Source: Cellulosimicrobium cellulans
GTDB taxonomy: Bacteria > Actinomycetota > Actinomycetes > Actinomycetales > Cellulomonadaceae
Direction: 5' to 3'
Length of the DNA stretch: 64,000 bases
Assembly: GCF_016921195.1 (NCBI RefSeq)
Contig: NZ_JAFGYF010000001.1
Location: 620,001-684,000, forward strand
Under the pieces are notes generated by a model that saw only the letters and a program-made list of their open reading frames with translations, made no database searches and had not been told where the DNA came from. A program made the translations under genes and the position numbers. Shown here in pieces: positions 33,874 through 42,666 of this stretch (its first letter is position 1; each line of letters begins with the position of its first letter).

Positions 33874-35174
33874 CCTCTGTCCGGGATCTGGTCGACGTCC
33901 TCGGGGTCCGGGAGGCCGGTGAGGAACCGGAAGCCCAGCAGGGCGACCAGGGTGCCCAGCCCGCCGCCGACGACGAGCGGCGTCGTGAGGTCCGTGCGGG
34001 CCAGGAGCCCGCCGAGGAACGACCCGAGCGGCATGACGCCCCACAGGAGCGTGCGCCACGTGCCGTGCACCCGGCCGAGCAGGCGACCGGGGATCATCGC
34101 CTGGCGCAGCGACATGACGAGCACGTTCCACACGGTGACCGCGCCGAACCCGACGGCGAGGAGCACGGCCGCGACGGCGACACCCCCGTCGGGCAGGAGC
34201 GGCACGACCCCCAGGAGGACGAGCGCGACGGGCGTCACGAGGTTCGCGACGGCGATCGTCCGGCCGGTCCCGAAGCGCTCCTTCGCGGGGTTCGCGACGG
34301 CAGCCGCGACGAGCGACCCCGCCGCCCCGACGAGCAGGAACGTGCCGTACCAGCCCTCGGGGACGCCGAGCACGTCGAGGACGTAGAGGACCGTCGTCGC
34401 GGTCGCGGCGGAGAAGCACAGCCCGACGACGACGGACAGGATCCACAAGGGCCGCAGCGTCGGGTGCGCCCACAGGTAGCGGAACCCGTCGCCGAGCTGA
34501 CGGAACCACGGCGGGGCGGGCTCGGCACCCTCGACGGCCGCGGCGCGGTGCTCGCCCGCCGCGACGGCGGGCAGGAACAGGGCGAGCGCGCCCGCGACGG
34601 CGTACGCGGCGGCGCCGGTCCCGAGCGGCACGACGACGGCGACCGCGAACAACGCCGACGTGAGCGGCGCGGAGAGGAAGTTCTGGACGGTGATCTCGCC
34701 CGCCTCGATGCGCGAGTTCGCGCGCGGGAGGTCGGCGGGCCGCACGATCGAGGGCAGCACCGCGCGGATCGCGCCGTCGTAGACGGTCTCCAGGGCGCCG
34801 TAGAGGAACACGACGGCGTAGAGCCACCAGATCGTCAGCGTGCCGGTCGCGGCCAGGGCGACGAGCCCGAGGGCGAGGAGCGTGCGCGCGCCGTTCGCGA
34901 GCGCGAGCGCGTGTCGGCGGTCGATGCGGTCGAGGAGGACGCCGGCGGGGATCGCGAAGAACAGCCAGGGCAGGAGCGAGACGGCGGCGACGCCGGACAC
35001 GAGGAACGGGTCGTCGGTGAGCCGCGCGGCGAGCAGCGGCGACGCGACGCGCGCGATGCCGTCGCCCAGGCTGGAGCTGAGGTTCGCGGTGAAGACGTTC
35101 CGGAACGGCACGCCGAGGCCGCCGCGCACCCGGGAGGGGGCGTCGGGCGGCCTGCGGCGGCGGAGGGTCGGCAC
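33870..35174 (-). CDS. MFS exporter (EntS-like)
   Basis: A 434-residue major facilitator with about 12 helices. DRIDRRHALALANGAR after helix 2 is the cytoplasmic loop typical of the EntS/MFS_3 exporters. The substrate is unknown; closeness to heme genes is suggestive, but no iron box precedes it. The GTG start has TAGCCT six nt upstream (35186-35181), so the message is probably leaderless. Its end overlaps the hmuO iron box. Confidence 0.85.
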   Translation of the reverse strand: MPTLRRRRPPDAPSRVRGGLGVPFRNVFTANLSSSLGDGIARVASPLLAARLTDDPFLVSGVAAVSLLPWLFFAIPAGVLLDRIDRRHALALANGARTLLALGLVALAATGTLTIWWLYAVVFLYGALETVYDGAIRAVLPSIVRPADLPRANSRIEAGEITVQNFLSAPLTSALFAVAVVVPLGTGAAAYAVAGALALFLPAVAAGEHRAAAVEGAEPAPPWFRQLGDGFRYLWAHPTLRPLWILSVVVGLCFSAATATTVLYVLDVLGVPEGWYGTFLLVGAAGSLVAAAVANPAKERFGTGRTIAVANLVTPVALVLLGVVPLLPDGGVAVAAVLLAVGFGAVTVWNVLVMSLRQAMIPGRLLGRVHGTWRTLLWGVMPLGSFLGGLLARTDLTTPLVVGGGLGTLVALLGFRFLTGLPDPEDVDQIPDRG

Positions 35175-35266
35175 CTCCCGAGGCTAGGCGACCGTTGCCG
35201 CGGGCATCGCGCTGTTTCCGTCGCTTCTGCTCGGGGGAGAAGGGCCGGCGGCCGGGGCGGGCCGGG

Positions 35267-35881
35267 TCAGCGCGTGAGCGCGGGCGAGGTCGCGTCGGCC
35301 CCGACGGCGCGCAGCACGAACGCCTCGGTGGCCTCGATCGCCTGCTCGCGCGCGGCCGGGTCGTCGGGGACGAGCCGGCCGGACAGGCACGCGTTGACGA
35401 GCTGCACGGTGGTGTCGATGTCCTGCTCGGGGAACTCCCCGGCCTCGATCCCCGACGCCACGATGCGGCGCAGGATCGCCTCGACGAGCTCGGCGTGCTC
35501 GCGCAGGCGCTGGCGCGTCGTGCGCGAGAGCACCGTGCGCAGGTCCGGGCCGGGTGCGAGGTGGAAGATGCGCTTGAGCTGCGCCTGCTGGCGGATGTAG
35601 GTGCGGAGCTGCTCGACCGGGTCGTCGACGTGCTCCAGCGCCCGCTCGAGCGTCCCGACGTACTGCTCCGTCTCGTGGGTGATGAACCCGAGGAGCAGCG
35701 CCTCCTTGTCGGGGAAGTGGTTGTACACCGCGGTCCGGCCGACGCCCGCGGCGGCGGCGATGTCGGCGAGCGAGATGGCGTCGAAGCCGCGGTCCATCAT
35801 GAGGGTCGAGAGCGCCGCGAAGAGCTTCTGCCGGGTCTGTGCGCGGTGCTCGTGGAGGGACCCTCCGATGATCTTGGGCAT
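35267..35881 (-). CDS. TetR-family regulator
   Basis: A 204-residue regulator. The helix-turn-helix (about residues 12-60) includes FDAISLADIAAAAGVGRTAV and YNHFPDKEALLLGFI, followed by an all-helical ligand domain. A very good -10 TATGAT (35893-35888) lies 6 nt before the ATG with no ribosome site, so the mRNA is probably leaderless. An inverted repeat overlaps this -10 and suggests self-repression. It may also control the MFS gene just downstream, which has its own promoter. Confidence 0.88.
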   Translation of the reverse strand: MPKIIGGSLHEHRAQTRQKLFAALSTLMMDRGFDAISLADIAAAAGVGRTAVYNHFPDKEALLLGFITHETEQYVGTLERALEHVDDPVEQLRTYIRQQAQLKRIFHLAPGPDLRTVLSRTTRQRLREHAELVEAILRRIVASGIEAGEFPEQDIDTTVQLVNACLSGRLVPDDPAAREQAIEATEAFVLRAVGADATSPALTR

Positions 35882-35883
35882 GC

Positions 35884-35907
35884 TGACATCATAGGGCGGT
35901 TGTGTCA
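35884..35907. promoter_or_regulatory. Probable self-operator of the TetR gene
   Basis: TGACA (35884-35888) and TGTCA (35903-35907) are inverted around 14 bp and overlap the -10 TATGAT of the TetR gene. The arms are short, so this is moderate evidence. Confidence 0.45.
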
Positions 35908-35986
35908 GAACGCTAATCCGTCGACCGGGGACCGCCGGGGTGACGCGCCCTCCTGTGCGCGCTGCGCCGTCTGGCACACTGCCGCC

Positions 35987-36562
35987 ATGGACACGACCGC
36001 CTCGCCCGACGGCGTCCCCGGGAGCGCCCCCGACCCCGACTTCCCGCCCGTCCCCGCGGACACCAAGGACTGGACGTGGGTCATGGAGCGTCCGTGCCCG
36101 GAGTGCGGGTTCGTGGCGGGCGAGGTGACGCCCGACCGCGTGGGCGCCGCGGTGCGCGACGCGGTCCCGCGCTACGTCGCCGCGCTGGGCCGCGAGGACG
36201 TGCGCGTCCGTCCCGACCCCGCGACGTGGTCCGTGCTCGAGTACGCGGCGCACGTGCGCGACGTCTTCTCGGTGTTCGACGTCCGAGTGCAGTCGATGGT
36301 CGAGGGCGACGACCCGCAGTTCGCGAACTGGGACCAGGACGCGACGGCGGTCGAGGAGGACTACGCGCACCAGGAGCCCGACGCCGTCGCGCGCGAGCTC
36401 GCGATCGCGGGCGAGCGGGTCGCGGGCCGCTTCGACGCGCTCGTCCCGGACCAGTGGGAGCGCCCCGGGCGGCGGTCGAACGGATCCGTGTTCACGGTCC
36501 GCACGCTCGGTCAGTACTTCGTGCACGACGTCGTCCACCACCTGCACGACGTCGGCGCCTGA
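35987..36562 (+). CDS. DinB-superfamily / maleylpyruvate isomerase-like protein
   Basis: A 191-residue protein with an N-terminal CPECGFV element (residues about 36-42). The DinB-type four-helix bundle follows (WSVLEYAAHVRDVFSVFDVR, then TLGQYFVHDVVHHLHDVG), with three likely metal-ligand histidines (His in AAHVRD, and HD and HH near the end). Such proteins often use mycothiol, but the reaction here is not known. A weak -10 (CACACT) is 6 nt before the ATG. Confidence 0.82.
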   Translation: MDTTASPDGVPGSAPDPDFPPVPADTKDWTWVMERPCPECGFVAGEVTPDRVGAAVRDAVPRYVAALGREDVRVRPDPATWSVLEYAAHVRDVFSVFDVRVQSMVEGDDPQFANWDQDATAVEEDYAHQEPDAVARELAIAGERVAGRFDALVPDQWERPGRRSNGSVFTVRTLGQYFVHDVVHHLHDVGA

Positions 36563-36645
36563 CCGGACGCGCGGCACCCGGCGGCGCCGCGCCAGGAGAC
36601 GCACGGTCGTGACACGGGCGTAACATCCCGGCATTCCGGACCCCC

Positions 36646-36651
36646 TACGGT
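36646..36651 (+). promoter_or_regulatory. -10 hexamer of a leaderless promoter
   Basis: TACGGT lies 6 nt before the ATG at 36658. No ribosome-binding site is present, consistent with transcription starting at the start codon. Confidence 0.55.
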
Positions 36652-36657
36652 CCGGTC

Positions 36658-37665
36658 ATGGACGCCACCGTCGCCGGCCTCGTGCCGGACGCGCACGCAG
36701 GAGCGCACCTCCTCGCGGTGCCTCGTTCCCGCGGAGCGGCGCGTACGCCCGTGGACACCCTGGCGCGAGCCTGGTTCCCCGATGCCGCGTGGACGACGCC
36801 CCCGGGCGGCGGGGGAGCGACCCGCCCGATGGTGGGCGCGAGGTTCCGTGGCGTGGTGCCGGACGGCGTCGTGGCGCCGGGCGAGCTCCGGCTCGCCGAG
36901 GGCGCACGCGTCGTCGGGCCGTTCCCGCTCACGCCGCCGCAGACGCAGGCGCTCGACCTCGCGAGCGGGAGCGCCGAGGTGTTCGCGCTGCACGTCGACG
37001 CCTCGGCGCCGCGCGGTGCGCCGGTGCCTCTCGCCGACGACCGCGACGGTCTCGCGCGGGCCTTCGCCGCCGGGCTGCCCCAGGGTCTCGAGCTCCAGGT
37101 GCTGGGCTGGGCCGTCGCGGCGGCGCGCCGCGTCGGGGGCGCCGTCGTCCCGGACGGCCGGACGGTGCTCACGCCGGACCCCGCCTCGGGGGTCGACCTC
37201 ACGCTGTACAGCGCCCAGGTCCTCGGGCCCGACGACGCGCTCGGCGTCCTGCGCACGACGGTCCCGAGCGCGCGCGTCGTCGCGGTCCACCCCCGCCCGG
37301 ACGGCCTCGCCGAGTACGTGCTGTCGGGGGAGACCCCGTACGACGGCGCGGTCCGCCTGACGGCGCAGCGCGTGCCGCAGGTGCCGCTCGCCCTCGGCGC
37401 GCTCGACTGGCGCGAGCACGGCCCGCACGCCTTCCGTCTCACGTGGGTCCCCACGGACCCGTACGAGCTCGAGGTCGAGCACCCGTCGGGACTGCACGTC
37501 ATCGCGCGCTCGCGGGCCCGGGTGCTCGTCGCGCGCCTCGCGGCGATGCTCCAGGGGCGCCTCGCGGGCACGCTCGTCGACGACGGCGGGTTCGTGGTGC
37601 GCGACCTCGACCTGGACGAGCGGCTCGCGCCGGCGGCCACGCCGACGACGCACTTCTGGGTCTGA
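36658..37665 (+). CDS. Hypothetical protein, 335 residues
   Basis: No family is recognised. The product (MDATVAGLVPDAHAGAHLLA and onward) has no signal peptide or clear membrane helix and looks like a mixed alpha/beta cytosolic protein. Segments such as FPLTPPQTQALDLASGSAEV, TLYSAQVLGPDDALGVLRTT and PYELEVEHPSGLHVIARSRA are well formed, and codon use is that of the host, so it is very likely real. A similar-looking repeat of beta segments may be present in both halves. Confidence 0.75.
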   Translation: MDATVAGLVPDAHAGAHLLAVPRSRGAARTPVDTLARAWFPDAAWTTPPGGGGATRPMVGARFRGVVPDGVVAPGELRLAEGARVVGPFPLTPPQTQALDLASGSAEVFALHVDASAPRGAPVPLADDRDGLARAFAAGLPQGLELQVLGWAVAAARRVGGAVVPDGRTVLTPDPASGVDLTLYSAQVLGPDDALGVLRTTVPSARVVAVHPRPDGLAEYVLSGETPYDGAVRLTAQRVPQVPLALGALDWREHGPHAFRLTWVPTDPYELEVEHPSGLHVIARSRARVLVARLAAMLQGRLAGTLVDDGGFVVRDLDLDERLAPAATPTTHFWV

Positions 37666-37726
37666 CGGACGGGGCGTGCGCACGAGGCGCGCGGCGCCAC
37701 CGAACCGGGCGTGTCGACCGGGCGAA

Positions 37727-37793
37727 CTGTCCACAGATTTCATCCACAGGGTTGTGGGTTCCGTGGGAATGGCGCGGGGCCGCCTGTGGACGA
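37727..37793. promoter_or_regulatory. Cluster of three DnaA-box-like nonamers
   Basis: CTGTCCACA (37727-37735), TCATCCACA (37740-37748) and, on the other strand, TCGTCCACA (37793-37785) each differ by one or two bases from TTATCCACA/TTGTCCACA. dnaA, dnaN or other origin genes are not nearby, so this is not the chromosomal origin. Confidence 0.4.
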
Positions 37794-38194
37794 ACCTGTG
37801 GCCTTCGTGACCGGCCGAATGACATCGGTGGGAACCCTTGCAGGCCCTCCGGGTGAGGACTACAAACGTGCCTAACGGCCCGGACGGGCGCACACGGACG
37901 ACGGAGTTCCGGCACGCATCACGCAGGGGTCTCACGGCCCCGCCAGGAGCCCACGGCATCCGGAGCGAACGCGAGGGCACGGCCGACCGGAGAACGGTGG
38001 ACGACCCGCGACCCCCTGCTGCGGGCTGCGCGCGACGGCGCAGGCTCCGACCGGACCCGGAAGGCCGACCGCGATCGGCGTCACGTGCCCGCCCGGGACA
38101 GCCCGGGCCGGGCGCGACGACGCCGGGCCGCCACGTCGCGAGCGGCGCCCCGACGGGCCACGTGCCCGACCGCCCCGGGGTCGCGCGGACACGG

Positions 38195-38229
38195 CGAGGC
38201 CCCTCGGAATCCTGCTCCGAGGGGCCTCG
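38195..38229 (+). terminator. Strong hairpin, probable terminator
   Basis: CGAGGCCCCTCGG (38195-38207), loop of 9 nt, and CCGAGGGGCCTCG (38217-38229) form a perfect 13-bp stem, followed by TCGCCATTC. It lies about 565 bp after the preceding gene. Confidence 0.65.
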
Positions 38230-38316
38230 TCGCCATTCTCCCGCGAGGGCGCCGTGCCGCGAAGACCCGTCCGCGGGCCGGAGGCCGCTCCCGCCCGGCA
38301 GGCCTACGCTCGGGGC

Positions 38317-39408
38317 ATGAGCAACCTCGAGACCCGGCCCGAGGAGCGCGTGTGCTCCGCCGGTGCACTCCACGGCGCGGAGGCCGGCGGTCCGCCGGTG
38401 GTCGAGATCCTCGAGCACCGGGACGTCCCGCTCGGCGGTACGCGGGCGATGCGCGTGCGGCGCACGATCCCGCAGCGCGCGCGCTCGCTCGTGGGGGCGT
38501 GGTGCTTCCTCGACCACTACGGCCCGGACCCGCTGCCCGCGATCGGCGACGGGGCCGACGGGATGCAGGTGCCGCCTCACCCGCACACCGGCCTCCAGAC
38601 CGTCACGTGGCTGTTCGCCGGCGAGATCCTGCACCGGGACTCCGTGGGGTCGCTCCAGACCGTCCGCCCCGGCGAGCTCAACCTCATGACCGCGGGGCGC
38701 GGCATCTCCCACTCCGAGGAGTCGCCGCGCGGCGTCCGCCCGCCGGTCCTGCACGGGGTGCAGCTCTGGGTCGCGCTCCCGGGCGACCGGCTCACGGACC
38801 CGCCCGCGTTCGAGCACCACGCCGACCTGCCGGTCGCGGACGACCAGGGGGCCCGGGTCCAGGTCTTCCTCGGGAGCCTGCGTGTGGCGGGCGCGGAGCT
38901 GCGCTCGCCCGCCACGACGTACTCGCCGCTCGTCGGCGCGCAGGTCGACCTGGAGCCGGGCGCGCGCGTCACGCTCGACGTCGACCCGGCGTTCGAGCAC
39001 GGCCTGCTCGTCGACGACGGCGCGGTGCGCCTCGAGGGCGAGCCCGTCCCGCCGTCGTCGCTCGGGTACGTCGCGCCGGGGCGCGCGACGCTCACGGTCG
39101 AGGCCGGCCCTGACGGGCCCGCGCGGGTCGTGCTCGTGGGCGGCGAGCCGTTCGGCGAGGACATCGTCATGTGGTGGAACTTCGTGGGGCGGTCGCACGA
39201 CGACGTCGCGCGCGCCCGCGCGGACTGGCAGGCGCAGCTCGTGGTCACCGGAGGAGAGGGTCCGAACCACGGCGGGACCCGGTACGCCGACGGCGCGCGC
39301 GACGGGCGCTACGGCGAGGTCGTCGGGTACGACGGCGGCCCGCTGCCCGCGCCCGCGCTGCCCGACGTCCGCCTGCGCCCCCGCACCCGTCCCGCGGGGC
39401 GCCAGTAG
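38317..39408 (+). CDS. Pirin-family protein
   Basis: A 363-residue bicupin of the pirin family. The metal site of the N-terminal cupin is intact: His88 and His90 in PPHPHTGLQTV, His132 and Glu134 in GISHSEES. Pirins bind Fe(II); some act as quercetin dioxygenases and others as regulators. The protein is longer than the usual ~290 residues, mainly from a C-terminal extension (about 295-363) after the second cupin. TACGCT lies 6 nt before the ATG (leaderless). Confidence 0.92.
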   Translation: MSNLETRPEERVCSAGALHGAEAGGPPVVEILEHRDVPLGGTRAMRVRRTIPQRARSLVGAWCFLDHYGPDPLPAIGDGADGMQVPPHPHTGLQTVTWLFAGEILHRDSVGSLQTVRPGELNLMTAGRGISHSEESPRGVRPPVLHGVQLWVALPGDRLTDPPAFEHHADLPVADDQGARVQVFLGSLRVAGAELRSPATTYSPLVGAQVDLEPGARVTLDVDPAFEHGLLVDDGAVRLEGEPVPPSSLGYVAPGRATLTVEAGPDGPARVVLVGGEPFGEDIVMWWNFVGRSHDDVARARADWQAQLVVTGGEGPNHGGTRYADGARDGRYGEVVGYDGGPLPAPALPDVRLRPRTRPAGRQ

Positions 39409-39418
39409 ACTGCCGCGC

Positions 39419-40243
39419 ATGGCCAAGAACACCACGCCCGACTTCGTGCTGCGCCCGTTCGAGGGGCTGCCCGGCGAGACCGACTGGGTCGCGATGCGCG
39501 AGGTCGTGCCCTCGGCCACCGCGACCGCCCGCACCACCGCGGAGCACGGCGCTCGCGACGTCACCGTCGTCACCGTCCTGCCCGCGGGCTGGGCCGCGCT
39601 GCACCGTCAGGACGGCGCGATCCTCCTCGCGGTCCAGACGCTCGCGGGCTCGGGTGACACGAGCCGCGACCTCGCCGCCGCGCTGCTCGAGGCGATCGAC
39701 GCCGAGCCGGGCACGTCCATCGAGATGAGCGCGCTGCCCGACGCCGGCCCGCGCCTCCAGGACGTCCTCGACCTCTCGGTCCCGTTCGACGTCACCGTCC
39801 ACGAGGACTTCGCGTTCTGGCTCGACCCGGCCGAGGAGATCACGCCGGACCTGCGCGCGTCGCTCGACCAGGCGGCCGAGTCGATGGTGCCCACGGTCAA
39901 GCTCGACGCGGTGCCCTCGGCGTACTGGTGCCGCATGTCGCGCGAGTTCCTGCGCTGGGCGCGCCCGGAGCCCGAGGACGCGCTCATCGACGCGATCTCG
40001 CGCCTGCACGCGCGGCGCGAGTCCGGGCTCGCGGACGGCAAGTTCGTCGGCGCCTTCCGGTCCAGCGGCCTGCTGGTCCCCGTGTGGGAGCTCCCGCGCG
40101 GCACGGAGGCCGACGAGCTCGAGGGCCCGGTCGCGGAGCTCGACGCGCGCCTCACCGAGGCGCTCGCCGTGACGGAGCCGCTCGACGCGAACGAGCGTCG
40201 TGCGCGCGCGGGGATCGTGTCGCGCCAGGTGACCCTGCGCTGA
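39419..40243 (+). CDS. DUF5926 family protein
   Basis: A 274-residue actinobacterial protein of unknown function, recognised from FVLRPFEGLPGETDWVAMRE and the overall pattern. It has no signal peptide or membrane helix. TAGACT lies 7 nt upstream of the ATG, which again suggests a leaderless message. It begins 10 bp after the pirin stop but has its own promoter. A strong terminator follows. Confidence 0.8.
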   Translation: MAKNTTPDFVLRPFEGLPGETDWVAMREVVPSATATARTTAEHGARDVTVVTVLPAGWAALHRQDGAILLAVQTLAGSGDTSRDLAAALLEAIDAEPGTSIEMSALPDAGPRLQDVLDLSVPFDVTVHEDFAFWLDPAEEITPDLRASLDQAAESMVPTVKLDAVPSAYWCRMSREFLRWARPEPEDALIDAISRLHARRESGLADGKFVGAFRSSGLLVPVWELPRGTEADELEGPVAELDARLTEALAVTEPLDANERRARAGIVSRQVTLR

Positions 40244-40260
40244 CGGTCCCGCCTGCCCGA

Positions 40261-40295
40261 CGACGGCCCGCCGGCACCCTGTCGGCGGGCCGTCG
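40261..40295 (+). terminator. Terminator after the DUF5926 gene
   Basis: CGACGGCCCGCCG (40261-40273), loop GCACCCTGT, and CGGCGGGCCGTCG (40283-40295) form a perfect 13-bp stem followed by CGTCTTGT, 17 bp after the stop. Confidence 0.8.
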
Positions 40296-40419
40296 CGTCT
40301 TGTAGGATCCGGGGGACCTGGGAACGCAGCCCGGTCGTCCTGCGAAGATCCCGAGCGGATCCGCTGGTGGAACGACGACACTTCTGCGGCCAACTCTTTG
40401 CACTACTAGGCTGGACGGC

Positions 40420-41313
40420 GTGAACGCGGACCATCGGTCGACTGAGTCGGGGAACAACACGGGCAGTGCTCCTCCAAGTGCCCCTGCGGGCGCGGCGAGC
40501 ACGCCGCCGACGTACCTCTCGGCGTCCGGCACGCGGGCACGGACGCCCCGCCCGGTGGTCGGGGACGGCCGGACCGGACGCGCGGTGCGGCAGCGCGTCG
40601 CCGTGATCATCCCGGCGAAGGACGAGACGCGGCGCATCGCCGCGACGGTCCGCGCCGCCAAGGCGATCCCGCACGTCGACCTCGTGCTCGTCGTGGACGA
40701 CGGGAGCGAGGACGACACCCAGCACGTCGCGCGCGAGGCGGGGGCCGTCGTCGTGCGCCACTCGCACAACCGTGGCAAGGCCGCGGCCATGGAGACCGGC
40801 GCGGCCGTCGTCGCCATGCGCGACGCCGCCGACCGCCCCCCGCGCCTCCTGCTCTTCATCGACGGCGACCTCGGGGAGACCGCGGTGAACACCGCGCCGC
40901 TGGTCGCGCCGGTGCTCGACGGGTACGCCGACCTCGCGATCGCGCTGCTCCCGCCGCAGCCGGGCGCGGGCGGCCGGGGGATCGTCGTCGGAGCCGCGCG
41001 CCGCGCGATCCAGTCCCTCACGGGGTGGACCCCGACGCAGCCGCTCTCCGGGATGCGCTGCCTCACGCGCGAGGCGTTCGAGGCCGCGACCCCGCTCGCG
41101 CGCGGCTGGGGCGTGGAGACCGGCATGACGATCGACCTGCTCCGCAAGGGGTACGTCGCGGTCGAGGTGCCGTGCGACCTGCGCCACCGCGCGTCGTCGA
41201 ACGACCTCAAGGGCCAGCTCCACCGCGCGGCGCAGTATCGCGACGTGCTGCTCGCGGTGAACGCGCGCAAGATGCGCTCCGCCGTCGACCGCGTGCGCGC
41301 GGGCGACCACTAG
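40420..41313 (+). CDS. Family 2 glycosyltransferase
   Basis: A 297-residue GT-A glycosyltransferase with VAVIIPAKDE, VVDDGSEDDT and a DxD-like FIDGDLGE. It resembles the polyprenyl-phosphate/glucosyl-phosphoglycerate group rather than large synthases. The first about 55 residues are a disordered Ser/Pro/Thr-rich lead. The acceptor is unknown. The GTG has TAGGCT 7 nt upstream and no ribosome site. Confidence 0.88.
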   Translation: MNADHRSTESGNNTGSAPPSAPAGAASTPPTYLSASGTRARTPRPVVGDGRTGRAVRQRVAVIIPAKDETRRIAATVRAAKAIPHVDLVLVVDDGSEDDTQHVAREAGAVVVRHSHNRGKAAAMETGAAVVAMRDAADRPPRLLLFIDGDLGETAVNTAPLVAPVLDGYADLAIALLPPQPGAGGRGIVVGAARRAIQSLTGWTPTQPLSGMRCLTREAFEAATPLARGWGVETGMTIDLLRKGYVAVEVPCDLRHRASSNDLKGQLHRAAQYRDVLLAVNARKMRSAVDRVRAGDH

Positions 41314-41339
41314 CCGGAGCGGCGGCTCGACGGCGGAGC

Positions 41340-41906
41340 TCAGGGCTTCGGCGCGCGGACCATGCCGTGCACGACGGGGCCGTCGTGCACCTGCGTGGTC
41401 GCGGTGCGCAGGAAGCCCAGCCGCTCGTAGAAGATGACGTTGCGCGCGTCCGACGTCTCGAGCGCGACGGGCGCGTCCCCGAGGGCGGGGTCGCGCAGCG
41501 CGGCCCGGCACACCGCGCTGCCGAGCCCGGTGCCCTGGCGCGACGGCAGGACCCCCACCGTCGCGAGCACCCAGGCGTCCGGGCGGGGCGGCGGGAGCTC
41601 CGCGGCGGCCACGGCCTGCAGGCGCGGGCCGTGCAGCGCGGCGACGCGCTCCTGGACGTCCCCGGGGGGAGCGGGGGCGTCGGGCGGCATGAGCGCGGCG
41701 ACGGCGTCCACCGGCTCGTGGACGACCACGATCCCGTGCGCGAGGGCGTGCTCGAGGTAGATCTCCTGGAGCGCGGTGAGGCGCTCGGGGTAGCCGTCCT
41801 CCGGGACGGCCCAGCGGGTCCAGGGGTAGTCGTGGAACGCGGCGGCAAGGGTGCGAGCCGCGGCGGGCACGTCGGCGGCGGTGGCTCGACGGAACGTCGG
41901 CGTCAT
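41340..41906 (-). CDS. GNAT-family N-acetyltransferase
   Basis: A 188-residue GNAT protein. The acetyl-CoA loop is VLPSRQGTGLGSAVC (motif A) and the C-terminal part has NVIFYERLGF. The order of motifs matches acetyltransferases of unknown substrate near the puromycin-acetyltransferase-like group. It overlaps the upstream wHTH gene by 4 nt (ATGA) and is the third gene of a three-gene operon. Confidence 0.9.
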   Translation of the reverse strand: MTPTFRRATAADVPAAARTLAAAFHDYPWTRWAVPEDGYPERLTALQEIYLEHALAHGIVVVHEPVDAVAALMPPDAPAPPGDVQERVAALHGPRLQAVAAAELPPPRPDAWVLATVGVLPSRQGTGLGSAVCRAALRDPALGDAPVALETSDARNVIFYERLGFLRTATTQVHDGPVVHGMVRAPKP

Positions 41907-42244
41907 GGTGCGGTGCCTCTCGGGGTCGGGTCGGGCTGCGGCTCGATCGCGCCGGTGCGGGCGATCTGCTCGAGGGTGCGCACGTGCTGCCGGAACGCGT
42001 CGAGCCCGCGGTCGCTGATGCGGACCCACGTGCGCGTCCGGCGCCCGGCGGCCTCCTTGCTGATCTCCACGAGGCCCGCGTCGGCGAGCGCGGTGAGGGC
42101 CTGGGAGAGGGACGAGTCGCTCAGCTCGACCAGGTCGGCCAGGAAGCGGAAGTCCGCGCTCTCGACGTTCGCCAGGGCGGCGAGGATCGAGAAGCGGACG
42201 GGCGAGTGGATGAGCGCGTCGAGGCCCTTGCGCGGGTGGCTCAT
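41903..42244 (-). CDS. Winged-helix regulator, MarR/ArsR-like
   Basis: A 113-residue DNA-binding protein of the HTH_27 type. LSDSSLSQALTALADAGLVE is the recognition segment and GRRTRTWVRISDRGLDAF the wing. It has no ligand domain beyond that. It is coupled by ATGA overlaps to the membrane protein before it and the GNAT gene after it. It is the best candidate to bind the long palindrome in front of the operon. Confidence 0.88.
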   Translation of the reverse strand: MSHPRKGLDALIHSPVRFSILAALANVESADFRFLADLVELSDSSLSQALTALADAGLVEISKEAAGRRTRTWVRISDRGLDAFRQHVRTLEQIARTGAIEPQPDPTPRGTAP

Positions 42245-42666
42245 CGGCGTGCGCTCGCGAAGGCGCACGCCGCGAACGGCGAGGCGGCGACGACGCCGGC
42301 GAGGACCCACCAGGCGGGCGACGTCGCTCCGACGAGCTGGAGCGCCGGGTCGAGCATCGCGAAGTAGAGCACCACCCAGGCGATCAGGGCGATGCCCATG
42401 TCGCGCACCCAGTGCCGCGGGGCCGTGCGGTGGTTGCGCGCGACGGCGGACCACAGCAGGGCGAGGACGACCACGAGCACCGTGGTGGCGGGCCACCACG
42501 GTGCGTCGAGGACGTCGACCGCGATCGTGTAGGCGAGGGCGACGACGGCGTGCCCGACGCTGAGCCAGGGGTACCAGCGGGTCGCGCGGTGGGCCTGGGC
42601 GGCGACCTCCTCCGCCTGGCCGAGCTGACGACGGGCCTGCTCCGGGGTCATGGAGTTCTGGATCAT
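42241..42666 (-). CDS. Membrane protein co-transcribed with a wHTH regulator
   Basis: A 141-residue protein. A short charged amphipathic start (TPEQARRQLGQAEEVAAQAH) is followed by four hydrophobic segments at about 31-50, 58-77, 90-105 and 115-135. It resembles the small membrane partners found with PadR/ArsR-type regulators. The first ATG (42666) touches the palindrome and has TAAAGT 6 nt upstream, fitting a leaderless transcript. A second ATG, 15 nt downstream, is possible. Confidence 0.75.
   Translation of the reverse strand: MIQNSMTPEQARRQLGQAEEVAAQAHRATRWYPWLSVGHAVVALAYTIAVDVLDAPWWPATTVLVVVLALLWSAVARNHRTAPRHWVRDMGIALIAWVVLYFAMLDPALQLVGATSPAWWVLAGVVAASPFAACAFASARR

Larger units (their letters stand above)
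37666..38316. other. 651-bp interval without a convincing gene
   Basis: Open frames here are short or have implausible Arg/Pro-rich translations. The interval holds a cluster of DnaA-box-like nonamers (37727-37793). A good promoter candidate follows: TTGCAG (37838-37843), 17 bp, TACAAA (37861-37866). Then come about 330 bp with no gene, a strong hairpin (38195-38229), and the leaderless promoter of the pirin gene (TACGCT, 38305-38310). The layout would fit an untranslated RNA of about 350 nt, but no known RNA family is recognised. Confidence 0.5.

Noticed and set aside
37727-37793. Chromosomal replication origin
   Set aside because: There are only three imperfect boxes and no dnaA, dnaN, rpmH or AT-rich unwinding region nearby.
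37838-38320. Possible 160-codon gene upstream of pirin
   Set aside because: The translation is low-complexity Arg/Pro/Gly, has no ribosome site, spans a perfect hairpin and runs into the pirin start.
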